Source of the DNA: Lentimicrobiaceae bacterium
GTDB lineage: Bacteria > Bacteroidota > Bacteroidia > Bacteroidales > F082
NCBI GenBank assembly: GCA_018661505.1
Contig: JABJIE010000080.1
Coordinates: 1-64,000, forward strand
Length of the DNA stretch: 64,000 bases
Direction of reading: 5' to 3'
The notes under the pieces are model-generated. The model had not been told where the DNA came from. It searched no databases and saw only the letters and a program-made list of their open reading frames with translations. Made by a program: the position numbers and the translations under genes. Shown here one piece after another: positions 34,342-42,557 of this stretch; position 1 is the first letter of the stretch; the number at the start of each line of letters is the position of its first letter.

Positions 34342-36891
34342 ATGATTAATAGCCTAAAAATAAAAGAGTTTGAGCAGCGTGTAAAGAATAAGTTTGACAT
34401 TTATAATAGCTTGTTCTTAAATCTTCCTTATCCAAATGTAAATAATATTGGGATGCTAATACCACTTCTTCATAGTGTGTGTAAGCATGGTTTAGAATCT
34501 GGGAAAGACCCTCAAGAAACTCTGGACTATTTCTTTGATACTCATACTAATATAAAATCTGAAAAAGAAAAGATAGATTTTATGTTTAGGGTTATTCAGT
34601 ACGTTGAAAGACAAGTTGTTTTGTATGATAGCGTTGAAGATGCTGCATTCAAGGATTTATTAGAACTGGAAGACAAACTATCTCTCAAAGATTACATTAA
34701 GATGTTAGATAATAAAAATGATGATGATGATTCAATAATCAATAAACTATCATCATTTAGCACACGTATAGTGTTAACAGCCCATCCTACTCAATTTTAC
34801 CCTCCAGCAGTACTTGATATAATTGCTAAACTAAAAACACTCATTACTAATAATAGTATCGATGAAATTGATATTACGCTGAGACAGTTAGGTTTAACGT
34901 CTTTAATAAATTCAGAAAAACCTACTCCATTTGATGAAGCAAAGAATATAATATACTTCCTTCGTAATGTATACTATGACGCAGTAATTGATATTTATGC
35001 TGGTATTAAGAAGAATCTGAAAAGTAGCGATTTTAAAAATCATAAAATACTTCGATTTGGATTTTGGCCAGGAGGTGATAGAGACGGAAACCCATTTGTG
35101 ACAGCTAACATAACAAAAGATGTTGCAGATGAACTTCGTATGAATTTAATGAAATGCTACTATAAAGACCTAAAAGCATTGGAGAAGAAACTAACCTTCA
35201 GGGGCATTAAAGAGATAATTTCTAGTCTAAGGTCAAGATTATATGTTACAATGTTTGATAAAAATAAAACAATTAAATATGATAATATATTAAATCCATT
35301 AATTGAGATCAAGGAACATTTAGCCTCAAACTTCAATGGTATTTATATCCAAGATGTTGAAAATCTAATTGATAAGGTTGAAATATTTAGAACCCATTTT
35401 GCGTCGCTTGACATAAGACAAAACCACACCGTTCACAAGCAAGTTGTTGAAGAAATACTTGTAAAGGAAGGATTTGTAAAGAACAATATTGATGAACTTG
35501 ATAAGGAAGAGTTGAAGCATATACTTTTAAATGAGAACTTCAATATCGATGCAAATGACTTTTCAGATACCATTGTAAGTGATACAATCAGGACCATATC
35601 TCAAATCAAGGATATTCAAATAAAAAATGGAGAAGAGGGATGTAATAGATACATAATTAGCAATTCCGAAGATATCTTTGCAGTTTTATATGTGTTCAGC
35701 CTTCTAAGGTGGTGTTGTTGGAAGCAAGAGGATATTCCGATTGATATCATTCCCTTATTTGAGTCAATGGAGAGTATGAAAAACTCTGCAAATATTATGA
35801 AAGAACTGTTTGATACACCTGAGTACAAAAGTCATTTGCTCCAGCGTAATCGTATTCAAACCGTTATGCTTGGATTTTCTGATGGTACCAAAGATGGAGG
35901 TTACTTGCAAGCAAACTGGTCTATCTTCAAAACAAAAGAGAATTTGTCAAAGTTGTGTGAAGGATATGATATAAAACCAATATTCTTTGATGGTAGAGGT
36001 GGTCCACCAGCCAGAGGAGGAGGTAAAACACATAGTTTTTATGCTTCCCAAAGTAAAAATATTGCAAATCACGCTATAGAGCTTACGATACAGGGACAAA
36101 CAATTTCAATCAATTATGGTACAAAAGAGCATTTTATTTATAACTGCGAGCAATTAATTACATCCGGTTTATACCAGAGTTTGTCTGATAGCGAAAATAT
36201 TATTTCCGGTGAATCAAGAGAAATTATTGAGTCATTAGCACGATTAAGTTTTGTTAAATATAATGAACTTAAAAACCATAAAATGTTTATACCGTACCTG
36301 GAGAATAAAAGTACTCTGAAATTTTATGGTGATACAAATATAGGAAGTAGACCAACAAAAAGAGGTAAAAAAGATAAACTTGACCTTAAGGATTTAAGAG
36401 CTATACCTTTTGTTGGTTCGTGGAGTCAACTAAAGCAAAATGTTCCGGGTTACTTTGGCCTAGGAACAGCCTTAAAAGAAATGGTTAATGATGGATATTT
36501 GGATAAGTTACAAAAGCTTTTTAAGGAAGTCCCATTTTTTAGAACACTAATGTTAAATAGTATGATGTCATTGACCAAATGCTACTTTGACCTTACTAAG
36601 TACATAGCAAATGATAAGCAGTTCAAGGATTTCTGGAATATTTTACACGATGAATATTTGCTATCAAAAGAAATGACATTGCTAATATCTCAATATGAAA
36701 TTCTTATGCAGGAAGAACCCGTGTCCAGAAAATCCATAGAGATAAGAGAAAACATAGTGCTTCCCCTTTTGGTAATACAGCAATATGCATTTCAAAAAAC
36801 CGAACAAGGCTCTTCACATTCCTTAAATTATCAAAAAATAATAAGACGCTCCCTCTATGGAAATATTAACGCAAGTCGTAATTCAGCCTAA
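34342..36891 (+). CDS. ppc: phosphoenolpyruvate carboxylase
   Basis: Adds bicarbonate to PEP to form oxaloacetate, topping up the TCA cycle. The 849-residue protein carries the catalytic His148 in LTAHPTQF (Gln where E. coli has Glu), the PEP-site block FWPGGDRDGNPFV, the loop FSDGTKDGGYLQANW, the RGGPPARGGGKTH loop and the conserved C-terminus ASRNSA. The overall length is a little shorter than the E. coli enzyme, as in other Bacteroidota PEPCs. It is transcribed in the same direction as the FabH/FabI-like pair but 90 bp away, so co-transcription is uncertain. Confidence 0.95.
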   Translation: MINSLKIKEFEQRVKNKFDIYNSLFLNLPYPNVNNIGMLIPLLHSVCKHGLESGKDPQETLDYFFDTHTNIKSEKEKIDFMFRVIQYVERQVVLYDSVEDAAFKDLLELEDKLSLKDYIKMLDNKNDDDDSIINKLSSFSTRIVLTAHPTQFYPPAVLDIIAKLKTLITNNSIDEIDITLRQLGLTSLINSEKPTPFDEAKNIIYFLRNVYYDAVIDIYAGIKKNLKSSDFKNHKILRFGFWPGGDRDGNPFVTANITKDVADELRMNLMKCYYKDLKALEKKLTFRGIKEIISSLRSRLYVTMFDKNKTIKYDNILNPLIEIKEHLASNFNGIYIQDVENLIDKVEIFRTHFASLDIRQNHTVHKQVVEEILVKEGFVKNNIDELDKEELKHILLNENFNIDANDFSDTIVSDTIRTISQIKDIQIKNGEEGCNRYIISNSEDIFAVLYVFSLLRWCCWKQEDIPIDIIPLFESMESMKNSANIMKELFDTPEYKSHLLQRNRIQTVMLGFSDGTKDGGYLQANWSIFKTKENLSKLCEGYDIKPIFFDGRGGPPARGGGKTHSFYASQSKNIANHAIELTIQGQTISINYGTKEHFIYNCEQLITSGLYQSLSDSENIISGESREIIESLARLSFVKYNELKNHKMFIPYLENKSTLKFYGDTNIGSRPTKRGKKDKLDLKDLRAIPFVGSWSQLKQNVPGYFGLGTALKEMVNDGYLDKLQKLFKEVPFFRTLMLNSMMSLTKCYFDLTKYIANDKQFKDFWNILHDEYLLSKEMTLLISQYEILMQEEPVSRKSIEIRENIVLPLLVIQQYAFQKTEQGSSHSLNYQKIIRRSLYGNINASRNSA

Positions 36892-36944
36892 AGCCTGATG
36901 TTGATATGATCATTCGATTATACATCGAAACCATGATATTCTAA

Positions 36945-37221
36945 TACGATTATTTTCCCTTCCCAATACCAAGGCCAGAAGTTTATGGTCTAGAAGTTTC
37001 ATTGTCTGGTGCTGGAGATTATGTAATAAACACATATCAGACGAGATTACATTGATGATGTATCGGTGAGAGTATATCCAAATCCTACCTCAAACAGTCT
37101 TAATTTAGAGTTTAATATGATTGATGAGTCTACCGTTGATATTTACCTCCATGATAATACGGGCAATGTAGATGATCTTTATTTTATTGGAACAACTATA
37201 TCTCCTAAGAATTCATACTAA
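36945..37221 (+). pseudogene. remnant of a T9SS cargo gene (sorting-domain fragment, frameshifted)
   Basis: Two overlapping frames read like one decayed protein. From 36945, in frame 0, comes ...RPEVYGLEVSLSGAGDYVIN and then a stop shortly after. One base off, from about 37051, comes DDVSVRVYPNPTSNSLNLEF followed by NMIDESTVDIYLHDNTGN, ending at TAA 37219-37221. VYPNPTSN followed by the strand ESTVDIYLHDNTGN is the start of a T9SS C-terminal sorting domain. No start codon or catalytic domain remains. It is a degraded gene end between ppc and the aminotransferase. Confidence 0.7.
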
Positions 37222-37301
37222 ATAAAGATGTATTAGAATTTAAAAATTATTATAATTTTACTGATGATGATTGTATGATAATGTTTTTTTAATTTGATAT
37301 A

Positions 37302-38228
37302 ATGGTACACGGCACGCACAATGCAAAAGTTGATAAAAGAAATGATGACATCTTTATTCATGTAAATGGTGAACTACTAAAAAGGAAGGATGCTAAAATA
37401 TCTGTTTTTGACAGTGGATACCTTGTGGGTGATGGGGTATGGGAGGGTATGAGACTTAAGGAAGGAGTCCTCATTTCTCAAAGCTTACATTTTGATAGAT
37501 TGTGGCAGGCCGCTTATACCATAGGAATCAAACTTAATTTCAACCGCAAGGAACTTGAGGAGAAGATATGGAGTACTATTAATGCCAATGACATGCATGA
37601 TAATGTTCACATCAGAATTATGGTTACACGCGGTATAAAAAAAACACCATCCCAGGATCCAAGGTTAACAATATCAGGACCAAATCTTGTAATCATAGCT
37701 GAATTTAAAGAAGCTTCTGGTGAAACAAAGGAACGTGGTATAACTTTATTTACGAGCACTTATAGAAGAGGATCACCAGACTATTTAGATCCACGATTGA
37801 ATTGCCATAGTAAACTACATGAGGTTCAAGCATTAATTCAGGCCATTGAAGCAGGTGCGGATGAAGCTCTTATGCTTGATGTAAATGGGTTTGTTTCAAC
37901 ATGTAACGCCACAAACTTTTTCATAATTAAAAATGAAGAAGTATGGACATCAACTGGTCAGTATTGCATGAATGGGATAACTCGAGGAAAGGTAATTGCA
38001 TTATGCAATGAGAATAACATAGTTTGTTTGGAAAAGAATTTTTCATTATTTGATGTTTATGGCGCTGATGAAGCATTCGTAACAGGAACTTTTGGTGGTT
38101 TAACACCCGTAACTAAAATTGATGGTAAAATAATAGGAAAAGGTAATTATGGCTCCTTTACAAGAAAACTGAGTAATATGTATGATAAGGCCATTGCTGA
38201 GGAAGTTAAAAGAAATGTTAATAAATGA
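37302..38228 (+). CDS. class IV PLP aminotransferase (branched-chain aminotransferase-like)
   Basis: A 308-residue fold-type IV PLP enzyme. The N-terminal MVHGTHNAKVDKRNDDIFIH precedes the family core GDGVWEGMRL. The PLP-forming Lys171 is in CHSKLHEVQA, and the phosphate-binding region is FVSTCNATNFF then GITRGKVI. The closing TGTFGGLTPV is typical. It overlaps the next gene by ATGA, so translation is coupled. It resembles the aminotransferase half of the plant branched-chain-aminotransferase-like fusion proteins. The amino donor and acceptor are not predictable. Confidence 0.88.
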   Translation: MVHGTHNAKVDKRNDDIFIHVNGELLKRKDAKISVFDSGYLVGDGVWEGMRLKEGVLISQSLHFDRLWQAAYTIGIKLNFNRKELEEKIWSTINANDMHDNVHIRIMVTRGIKKTPSQDPRLTISGPNLVIIAEFKEASGETKERGITLFTSTYRRGSPDYLDPRLNCHSKLHEVQALIQAIEAGADEALMLDVNGFVSTCNATNFFIIKNEEVWTSTGQYCMNGITRGKVIALCNENNIVCLEKNFSLFDVYGADEAFVTGTFGGLTPVTKIDGKIIGKGNYGSFTRKLSNMYDKAIAEEVKRNVNK

Positions 38229-38953
38229 ATGAAGATAACATAAAACGAATATGTCTTTGGTCTGGTCCAAGAAACATTTCCACTGCATTAATGTATTCAT
38301 TTGCGCAACGTGAAGATACACAGGTATTTGATGAGCCTCTATATGCCTATTATTTGAATAATAGTAAAGCCTCAAAATACCACCCAGATTCACAAAAGAT
38401 AATTTCTTCAATGGAAACAAATGGTAGTAAAGTTATTGATATGATGATGGGTAGTCATGATAAGCAAGTTGTTTTTTTTAAAAATATGACTCATCATCTA
38501 ATGAATTTAGATCGATCTTTTTTAAATAATACAGTGAATGTTATTTTAACAAGAAACCCCGTTGAAATGTTACCATCGTATGCAAAAGTTATCAATAACC
38601 CATCCATGGACGATGTTGGGTATGCTCTTCAGGTTGATTTATTAAACTATTTAAATGAAAGAGATTTAAATCCATTAGTCATTGACTCAACCAAAGTATT
38701 ATTAAATCCAGAGAAGGAATTGATGTATTTGTGTAAAAGAATTAATATTCCATTTAATGACAAGATGTTATTATGGAAACCACAACCCATAAAAGAGGAT
38801 GGTGTATGGGCTAAACACTGGTATAAAAATATTCATAAATCTGAAGGATTTAATAAGTATAAACCAAAAACGGAACCATTTCCCATGGATCTTAATGCTT
38901 TGTTGGAATCATGTATTCCCTGCTATGATGAGCTTATGAGGTTTTCGAATTAA
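38225..38953 (+). CDS. P-loop sulfotransferase-like protein
   Basis: A 242-residue cytoplasmic protein with an N-terminal phosphate-binding loop of the sulfotransferase type (LWSGPRNISTALMYSFAQRE, residues 12-31), DEPLYAYYL, a second nucleotide-contact stretch VILTRNPVEMLPSY and a C-terminal WAKHWYKNIHKSEGF. It belongs to a family found beside class IV aminotransferases. In plants the equivalent domain is fused ahead of the aminotransferase. It starts inside the stop codon of the aminotransferase gene and is followed by a strong terminator, so the pair forms a complete two-gene unit. The substrate is unknown. Confidence 0.82.
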   Translation: MNEDNIKRICLWSGPRNISTALMYSFAQREDTQVFDEPLYAYYLNNSKASKYHPDSQKIISSMETNGSKVIDMMMGSHDKQVVFFKNMTHHLMNLDRSFLNNTVNVILTRNPVEMLPSYAKVINNPSMDDVGYALQVDLLNYLNERDLNPLVIDSTKVLLNPEKELMYLCKRINIPFNDKMLLWKPQPIKEDGVWAKHWYKNIHKSEGFNKYKPKTEPFPMDLNALLESCIPCYDELMRFSN

Positions 38954-38997
38954 TTATCCAGTAAATTATTTGAAGCTTGACGATAGTTTCATTAAAA

Positions 38998-39033
38998 TAA
39001 AAAAAGCTCATCCAAAGTAAGGATGAGCTTTTT
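38998..39033. terminator. bidirectional terminator after the sulfotransferase-like gene
   Basis: AAAAAGCTCATCC pairs with GGATGAGCTTTTT around a 7-base loop; poly-A before and poly-T after let it serve both convergent genes. Confidence 0.9.
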
Positions 39034-39067
39034 ACCTTAATTGCTAAGGTTATAATATTAAACTTTA

Positions 39068-39442
39068 TTAATTACTTTCTCTACTATTGAGGAAGAAAAG
39101 TAAAGCTAATACGGCTGTTATTATAGCATTACCGTAAGCTGTAGCACCTCCGGCAGCGCCGTCAAAAATATGATAACCAATGATTAATAACCACATTAAC
39201 TCTCCAAGAGCCCATAACATTCCAAATCCTTTTAATGAGTCACCTGCAATATCTGGGGTTTTCCACAATAAGATTCCTAGAAAAAGGAATGTTACACCCA
39301 TAAATTGACCTATTGTTGTCGTTTCTCCATTAATAATCTCAAAATTGGCCATTTCGAAGAACATATCTGTGAAAAATAAGCCCATTATTCCATTCAATAA
39401 AAAAATGATGGAATTAATTCTGAAAACTAGTTTTAAATTCAT
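39068..39442 (-). CDS. small integral membrane protein (hypothetical)
   Basis: A 124-residue protein with four hydrophobic helices and little else (FRINSIIFLLNGIMGLFF, FMGVTFLFLGILLW, FGMLWALGELMWLLIIGY, AIITAVLALLFFLN). It resembles DUF4345-like small membrane proteins but the assignment is weak. Its promoter and leader are nearly identical to those of the minus-strand membrane-protein gene about 1 kb upstream, so the two are probably expressed together. Function unknown. Confidence 0.7.
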   Translation of the reverse strand: MNLKLVFRINSIIFLLNGIMGLFFTDMFFEMANFEIINGETTTIGQFMGVTFLFLGILLWKTPDIAGDSLKGFGMLWALGELMWLLIIGYHIFDGAAGGATAYGNAIITAVLALLFFLNSRESN

Positions 39443-39450
39443 AGTATATT

Positions 39451-39506
39451 TAGTTATTAGTTAGATACCTCAAAACTACAAATTAAAATCTATGTTTCAA
39501 ATTAAT
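39451..39506 (-). repeat. duplicated promoter/leader segment, copy A
   Basis: About 55 bp containing promoter A, nearly identical to 40525-40580: both read TTAGTTAGATA[C/T]CTCAAAACTA and continue as ACAAA[T/-]-AAAATCTATG-TTCAAATT on the plus strand, with a few substitutions. It is limited to the regulatory DNA; the two downstream proteins do not look alike. Confidence 0.8.
39471..39500 (-). promoter_or_regulatory. promoter A of a duplicated promoter pair
   Basis: On the minus strand TTG (39500-39498), a 19-bp spacer and TAGTTTTG (39478-39471), 28 bp before the ATG at 39442. Flanking bases on both sides are also shared with promoter B at 40545-40574. Confidence 0.8.
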
Positions 39507-39684
39507 GAAATCTTATGTGAGATTACATAAGAACAAGGCCATAAGCTATTATGGGGTGGTAAACTTAACATAAGTACAGAGATTAATATATCTAGAACCT
39601 TTATGAAATAAAATAATGCTTCGCTTAAATATGAAGATATAGCGAAAATAATGAGTTATTATTTTTAAGTTCAAAGTATAAATA

Positions 39685-39719
39685 CAAAAAAAAGGCGCGA
39701 TTTTAACAAATCGCGCCTT
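39685..39719 (-). terminator. terminator of the 257-residue membrane-protein gene
   Basis: A perfect 12-bp stem, AAGGCGCGATTT (39692-39703) with AAATCGCGCCTT (39708-39719) and a 4-base loop, is followed on the minus strand by a T-run. Confidence 0.9.
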
Positions 39720-39744
39720 AGTTAATAAATACTTTTCTAATAAA

Positions 39745-40518
39745 TTATGAAGCCCTAAAAGGTAAAAATGGACTTTGTATCCATTTAACTAAACTGCTTA
39801 TTATTCCATAGAAGAAATAATAGATCGCTAACGAAACATATAACTTAGCTAGAATAGCAACTACTCCAACATATTGCCATAATACAGCATAGAAACCATT
39901 AACACTCCAAGCTTCTCCAGAGGATACCATTGGATTCCAAGCGTACCAATCAGCAAAGACATTGCTAATAAACTGAAGATGAAGTAGCTCTGCTAATGCA
40001 GCTACAGCTAACATTGGAAGACCAAATGCGTAATCAATCTTTGCGGTCCAGGCTGTGGAAAACTCCCCTGAAACATCAAGACTAGTAACCCAAGTGATTG
40101 TCATGCATATTGCACCAAACAATGCAACTAATGCAGAAACATATCCAAATAACTTAATATTTGCTATGGCGAAGTCTCTAAATACAAAATCTACTATTCC
40201 GCTTTTGGACTCAGATAAGCTATCTCCTGCAGACCTTACGACCTGTGCAATAGGAAATGCGGCATAAACCCAAATAATCATAGCAATCACAACGCTTAAT
40301 ATACCAATTCCTTCACCCATGCCACCACTCCATATAGGAGAAAGCACCCATATTATTGAGCTGATTAAGATAACAAATGCAGCAACGGTGTAGATAGTTC
40401 CTACCCACTTTGCAATTTTGTGCTCCGAATCTTCTACCATTGAATTAAAATTATTCATTGGAAGATTACTGTTGATAGTTTTTGGAAGATCAAAAAACTT
40501 TTTTACATTTTTTTCCAT
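39745..40518 (-). CDS. polytopic membrane protein (hypothetical)
   Basis: A 257-residue protein with about six membrane helices. The soluble N-terminus (residues 1-38, MNNFNSMVEDSEHKIAKW) leads into IYTVAAFVILISSIIWVLS and later helices; the last one ends near the C-terminus PFLPFRAS. No family is recognised. It has its own promoter, nearly identical to that of the 124-residue membrane protein downstream, and a strong terminator, so each gene is a separate transcript under the same control. Confidence 0.65.
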   Translation of the reverse strand: MEKNVKKFFDLPKTINSNLPMNNFNSMVEDSEHKIAKWVGTIYTVAAFVILISSIIWVLSPIWSGGMGEGIGILSVVIAMIIWVYAAFPIAQVVRSAGDSLSESKSGIVDFVFRDFAIANIKLFGYVSALVALFGAICMTITWVTSLDVSGEFSTAWTAKIDYAFGLPMLAVAALAELLHLQFISNVFADWYAWNPMVSSGEAWSVNGFYAVLWQYVGVVAILAKLYVSLAIYYFFYGIISSLVKWIQSPFLPFRAS

Positions 40519-40524
40519 AAAATT

Positions 40525-40580
40525 TAATTATTAGTTAGATATCTCAAAACTACAAATAAAAATCTATGGTTCAAATTCAT
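40525..40580 (-). repeat. duplicated promoter/leader segment, copy B
   Basis: Partner of the 39451-39506 segment. The rest of this 360-bp gap, to 40878, holds the unidentified promoter of the divergent NTF2-like lipoprotein gene and nothing else recognised. Confidence 0.8.
40545..40574 (-). promoter_or_regulatory. promoter B of a duplicated promoter pair
   Basis: On the minus strand TTG (40574-40572), a 19-bp spacer and TAGTTTTG (40552-40545), 26 bp before the ATG at 40518. Confidence 0.8.
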
Positions 40581-40878
40581 AACCTCTTAATCCATAGTGA
40601 ATAACTGAAATAACACCCATATTAACTTACTTTCATTTTGTGTCCAATGTACTGTTTTTAATGATTATCCTACAAATAGAGCAATTTTTATAATGGTTGT
40701 TAATAAGTAATTGAAATAGACCATAAAATGAGCATATTTATGGGGGAATTTTTTAATTTATACTATTAATAGTATGATGAATCGACTACTAAATTATTTC
40801 AGTATTTATTAAAAAATTGATTAGTAGATCAATAGAAAAATTAATTATATTTACTTAAAATTAATAAACAAATTTGTT

Positions 40879-41799
40879 ATGAAAAAATTATTAATGCCAC
40901 TCATGGTGGCGATTATTGTTATGGTTTCGAGTTGCGATATGCAAACTAAAAAAACCAAGGTGGTTAGTGTTGATGATAAAGCAGTTGCTTTAGCCAAGGA
41001 TTTTTCCAAAAAATTTGAAACTAACTATAATGAAGGTAACTCTGAAGGAGTTGCGCTACTCTTTACTAATAATGCCATAAGAGTTATTGGCACAAGTCAG
41101 AAAGCTATAGTTGGTTTTGAGTCAATCAAAAATTCTTTTGAGTCAGAAATCGGTAATAATGGTATTTTGGAAGGGGCAACCATAGCCATTACCACAAAAA
41201 CAGCTCGTTTTTTAACAGATGAATTTCTTATTGGTTGTGGAACATGGGCTATCATGAATAAGGATAATCAATCAGTAATAAGTGGAAAATGGGGTAATAC
41301 CTTTAAACTGATTAATGGCGAGTTAAGAATTTTTATGGAGTCTGCTTATCCAAATACATTGGATGGTATGGATTCAGTTAGTAGGTTAATTCCAATTGAG
41401 GCACATCATGTTTTTGCTTTAACTACCAAAAAGAATTATCGTAAGATAGAAGCTTCTATTAATGATTTTACAAATCTATTTAATACCAAGGAATTTAACG
41501 CTCTTTCCAAAGAGTTTACTGAAGATGGAATAAGATCTGTAAGTGGTATTAAAGATATTATTAAAGGTAGAAAAGCAATTGCAGGATCATTTATAAATGA
41601 AACTGAAGGTATACTAAACGCATCCGTATCAGGATTTAAAAATGTTGGAAATTCATTTATTGTTGCTTATGGACAATGGAATTTGACTGATATTGACGGT
41701 AATTTGATTGAATATGGTCAGTGGGGAAATGTTTTAGAAGTGATAGATGGACGTGCAATTATTGTGATGGAATCTGCAGGTACATTTTATAGCAGATAG
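40879..41799 (+). CDS. lipoprotein with two NTF2/SnoaL-like domains
   Basis: A 306-residue lipoprotein (signal peptide then lipobox VSSC, Cys19). The mature part is two tandem NTF2-like repeats. Repeat 1 (about 35-155) has ALLFTNNAIRVIGTSQKAIVGFESI, split as LLFTNNAIRVIG and AIVGFESIKNSF, and ends GKWGNTFKLINGELRIFMESA. Repeat 2 (about 185-304) has LSKEFTEDGIRSVSG, GRKAIAGSF, then GQWGNVLEVIDGRAIIVMESA. The matching WGN...VMESA endings show an internal duplication. NTF2-like folds bind small ligands or act as enzymes; no catalytic set is evident. Confidence 0.78.
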   Translation: MKKLLMPLMVAIIVMVSSCDMQTKKTKVVSVDDKAVALAKDFSKKFETNYNEGNSEGVALLFTNNAIRVIGTSQKAIVGFESIKNSFESEIGNNGILEGATIAITTKTARFLTDEFLIGCGTWAIMNKDNQSVISGKWGNTFKLINGELRIFMESAYPNTLDGMDSVSRLIPIEAHHVFALTTKKNYRKIEASINDFTNLFNTKEFNALSKEFTEDGIRSVSGIKDIIKGRKAIAGSFINETEGILNASVSGFKNVGNSFIVAYGQWNLTDIDGNLIEYGQWGNVLEVIDGRAIIVMESAGTFYSR

Positions 41800-41863
41800 C
41801 ATGCTATACATATTAAGTTTAATTATGTATTGTTATAGATCTAGGAACAATTTAATATAAATT

Positions 41864-41897
41864 ACTGGTTGGCTTTTTAACGAGGCCAACCAGTTTC
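41864..41897 (+). terminator. terminator of the two-NTF2 lipoprotein gene
   Basis: ACTGGTTGGC (41864-41873) pairs with GCCAACCAGT (41885-41894) around an 11-base loop, followed by a short T-run. Confidence 0.65.
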
Positions 41898-41993
41898 CAT
41901 GCTTATGGTATAAAAAGTTCTAAAATTAATAACTGACACGAGTAATTACTTAATAGTAACTTAGTTGTAAAAACAATTTTTTTAATTTTAATA

Positions 41994-42557
41994 ATGAGTA
42001 TAGAAAATAAAACTAATCCACTAGACGGATTAATTGGAACATGGGAAGGTGATAGAGGAACTGATATAGCTCCGAAACCCATTATAGATGAAAACAATCC
42101 GTATTACGAGACCTTGGAATTTGAAGTTGTTGATATTGACATAGAGAATGCAGAAGAACAGCAACTATTAGCAATTAAATATTATCAATTAGTTAGAGAA
42201 AAAAAGGATGATAAAGTTTCTCATAGTGAAACGGGTTATTGGATATGGAATAAAGATGATGATACCATTATGTGTGCATTTGCAATTCCACGTGGTGTAA
42301 GTGTACTCGCTGGGGGATCATATGAAAGAATCTCTGATGAGGAAATTATATTTACGGTAACTTCTCATAAGGATGATCCAAATTATGGAATTGTACAATC
42401 ACCATTCATGGAAAAAAAGGCTAAAACAATTGAGTTTAAGCGTGAGATAAGAATTAATGGAAATAAAATTTCATATCATCAAGAAACCATTGTAGATATA
42501 TATGGTAAAATATTTAATCATACGGATGATAATTCCTTGGGCAAGCGTAAAGCATAA
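41994..42557 (+). CDS. nitrobindin/FABP-like heme-binding beta-barrel protein
   Basis: A 187-residue cytoplasmic protein. The N-terminal GLIGTWEGDRGTD matches the GxWxGxG opening of nitrobindin/THAP4-like barrels. The strand ETGYWIWNKDDDTIMCAFAIPRG and the C-terminal HTDDNSLGKRKA, with a candidate heme-ligand His, also fit the family. Such proteins bind heme and can react with nitric oxide or peroxynitrite. The TAA stop shares its last A with the next ATG, so it is coupled to the phosphodiesterase gene. Confidence 0.75.
   Translation: MSIENKTNPLDGLIGTWEGDRGTDIAPKPIIDENNPYYETLEFEVVDIDIENAEEQQLLAIKYYQLVREKKDDKVSHSETGYWIWNKDDDTIMCAFAIPRGVSVLAGGSYERISDEEIIFTVTSHKDDPNYGIVQSPFMEKKAKTIEFKREIRINGNKISYHQETIVDIYGKIFNHTDDNSLGKRKA

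Noticed and set aside
36984-37221. Reading the T9SS-tail remnant as part of ppc or of the aminotransferase
   Set aside because: ppc ends with its normal ASRNSA terminus and the aminotransferase has its own start; the remnant is frameshifted and separate.
37311-37324. Sigma-54-like promoter GGCACGCACAATGC
   Set aside because: It lies within the first codons of the aminotransferase gene with no suitable start downstream; a chance match.
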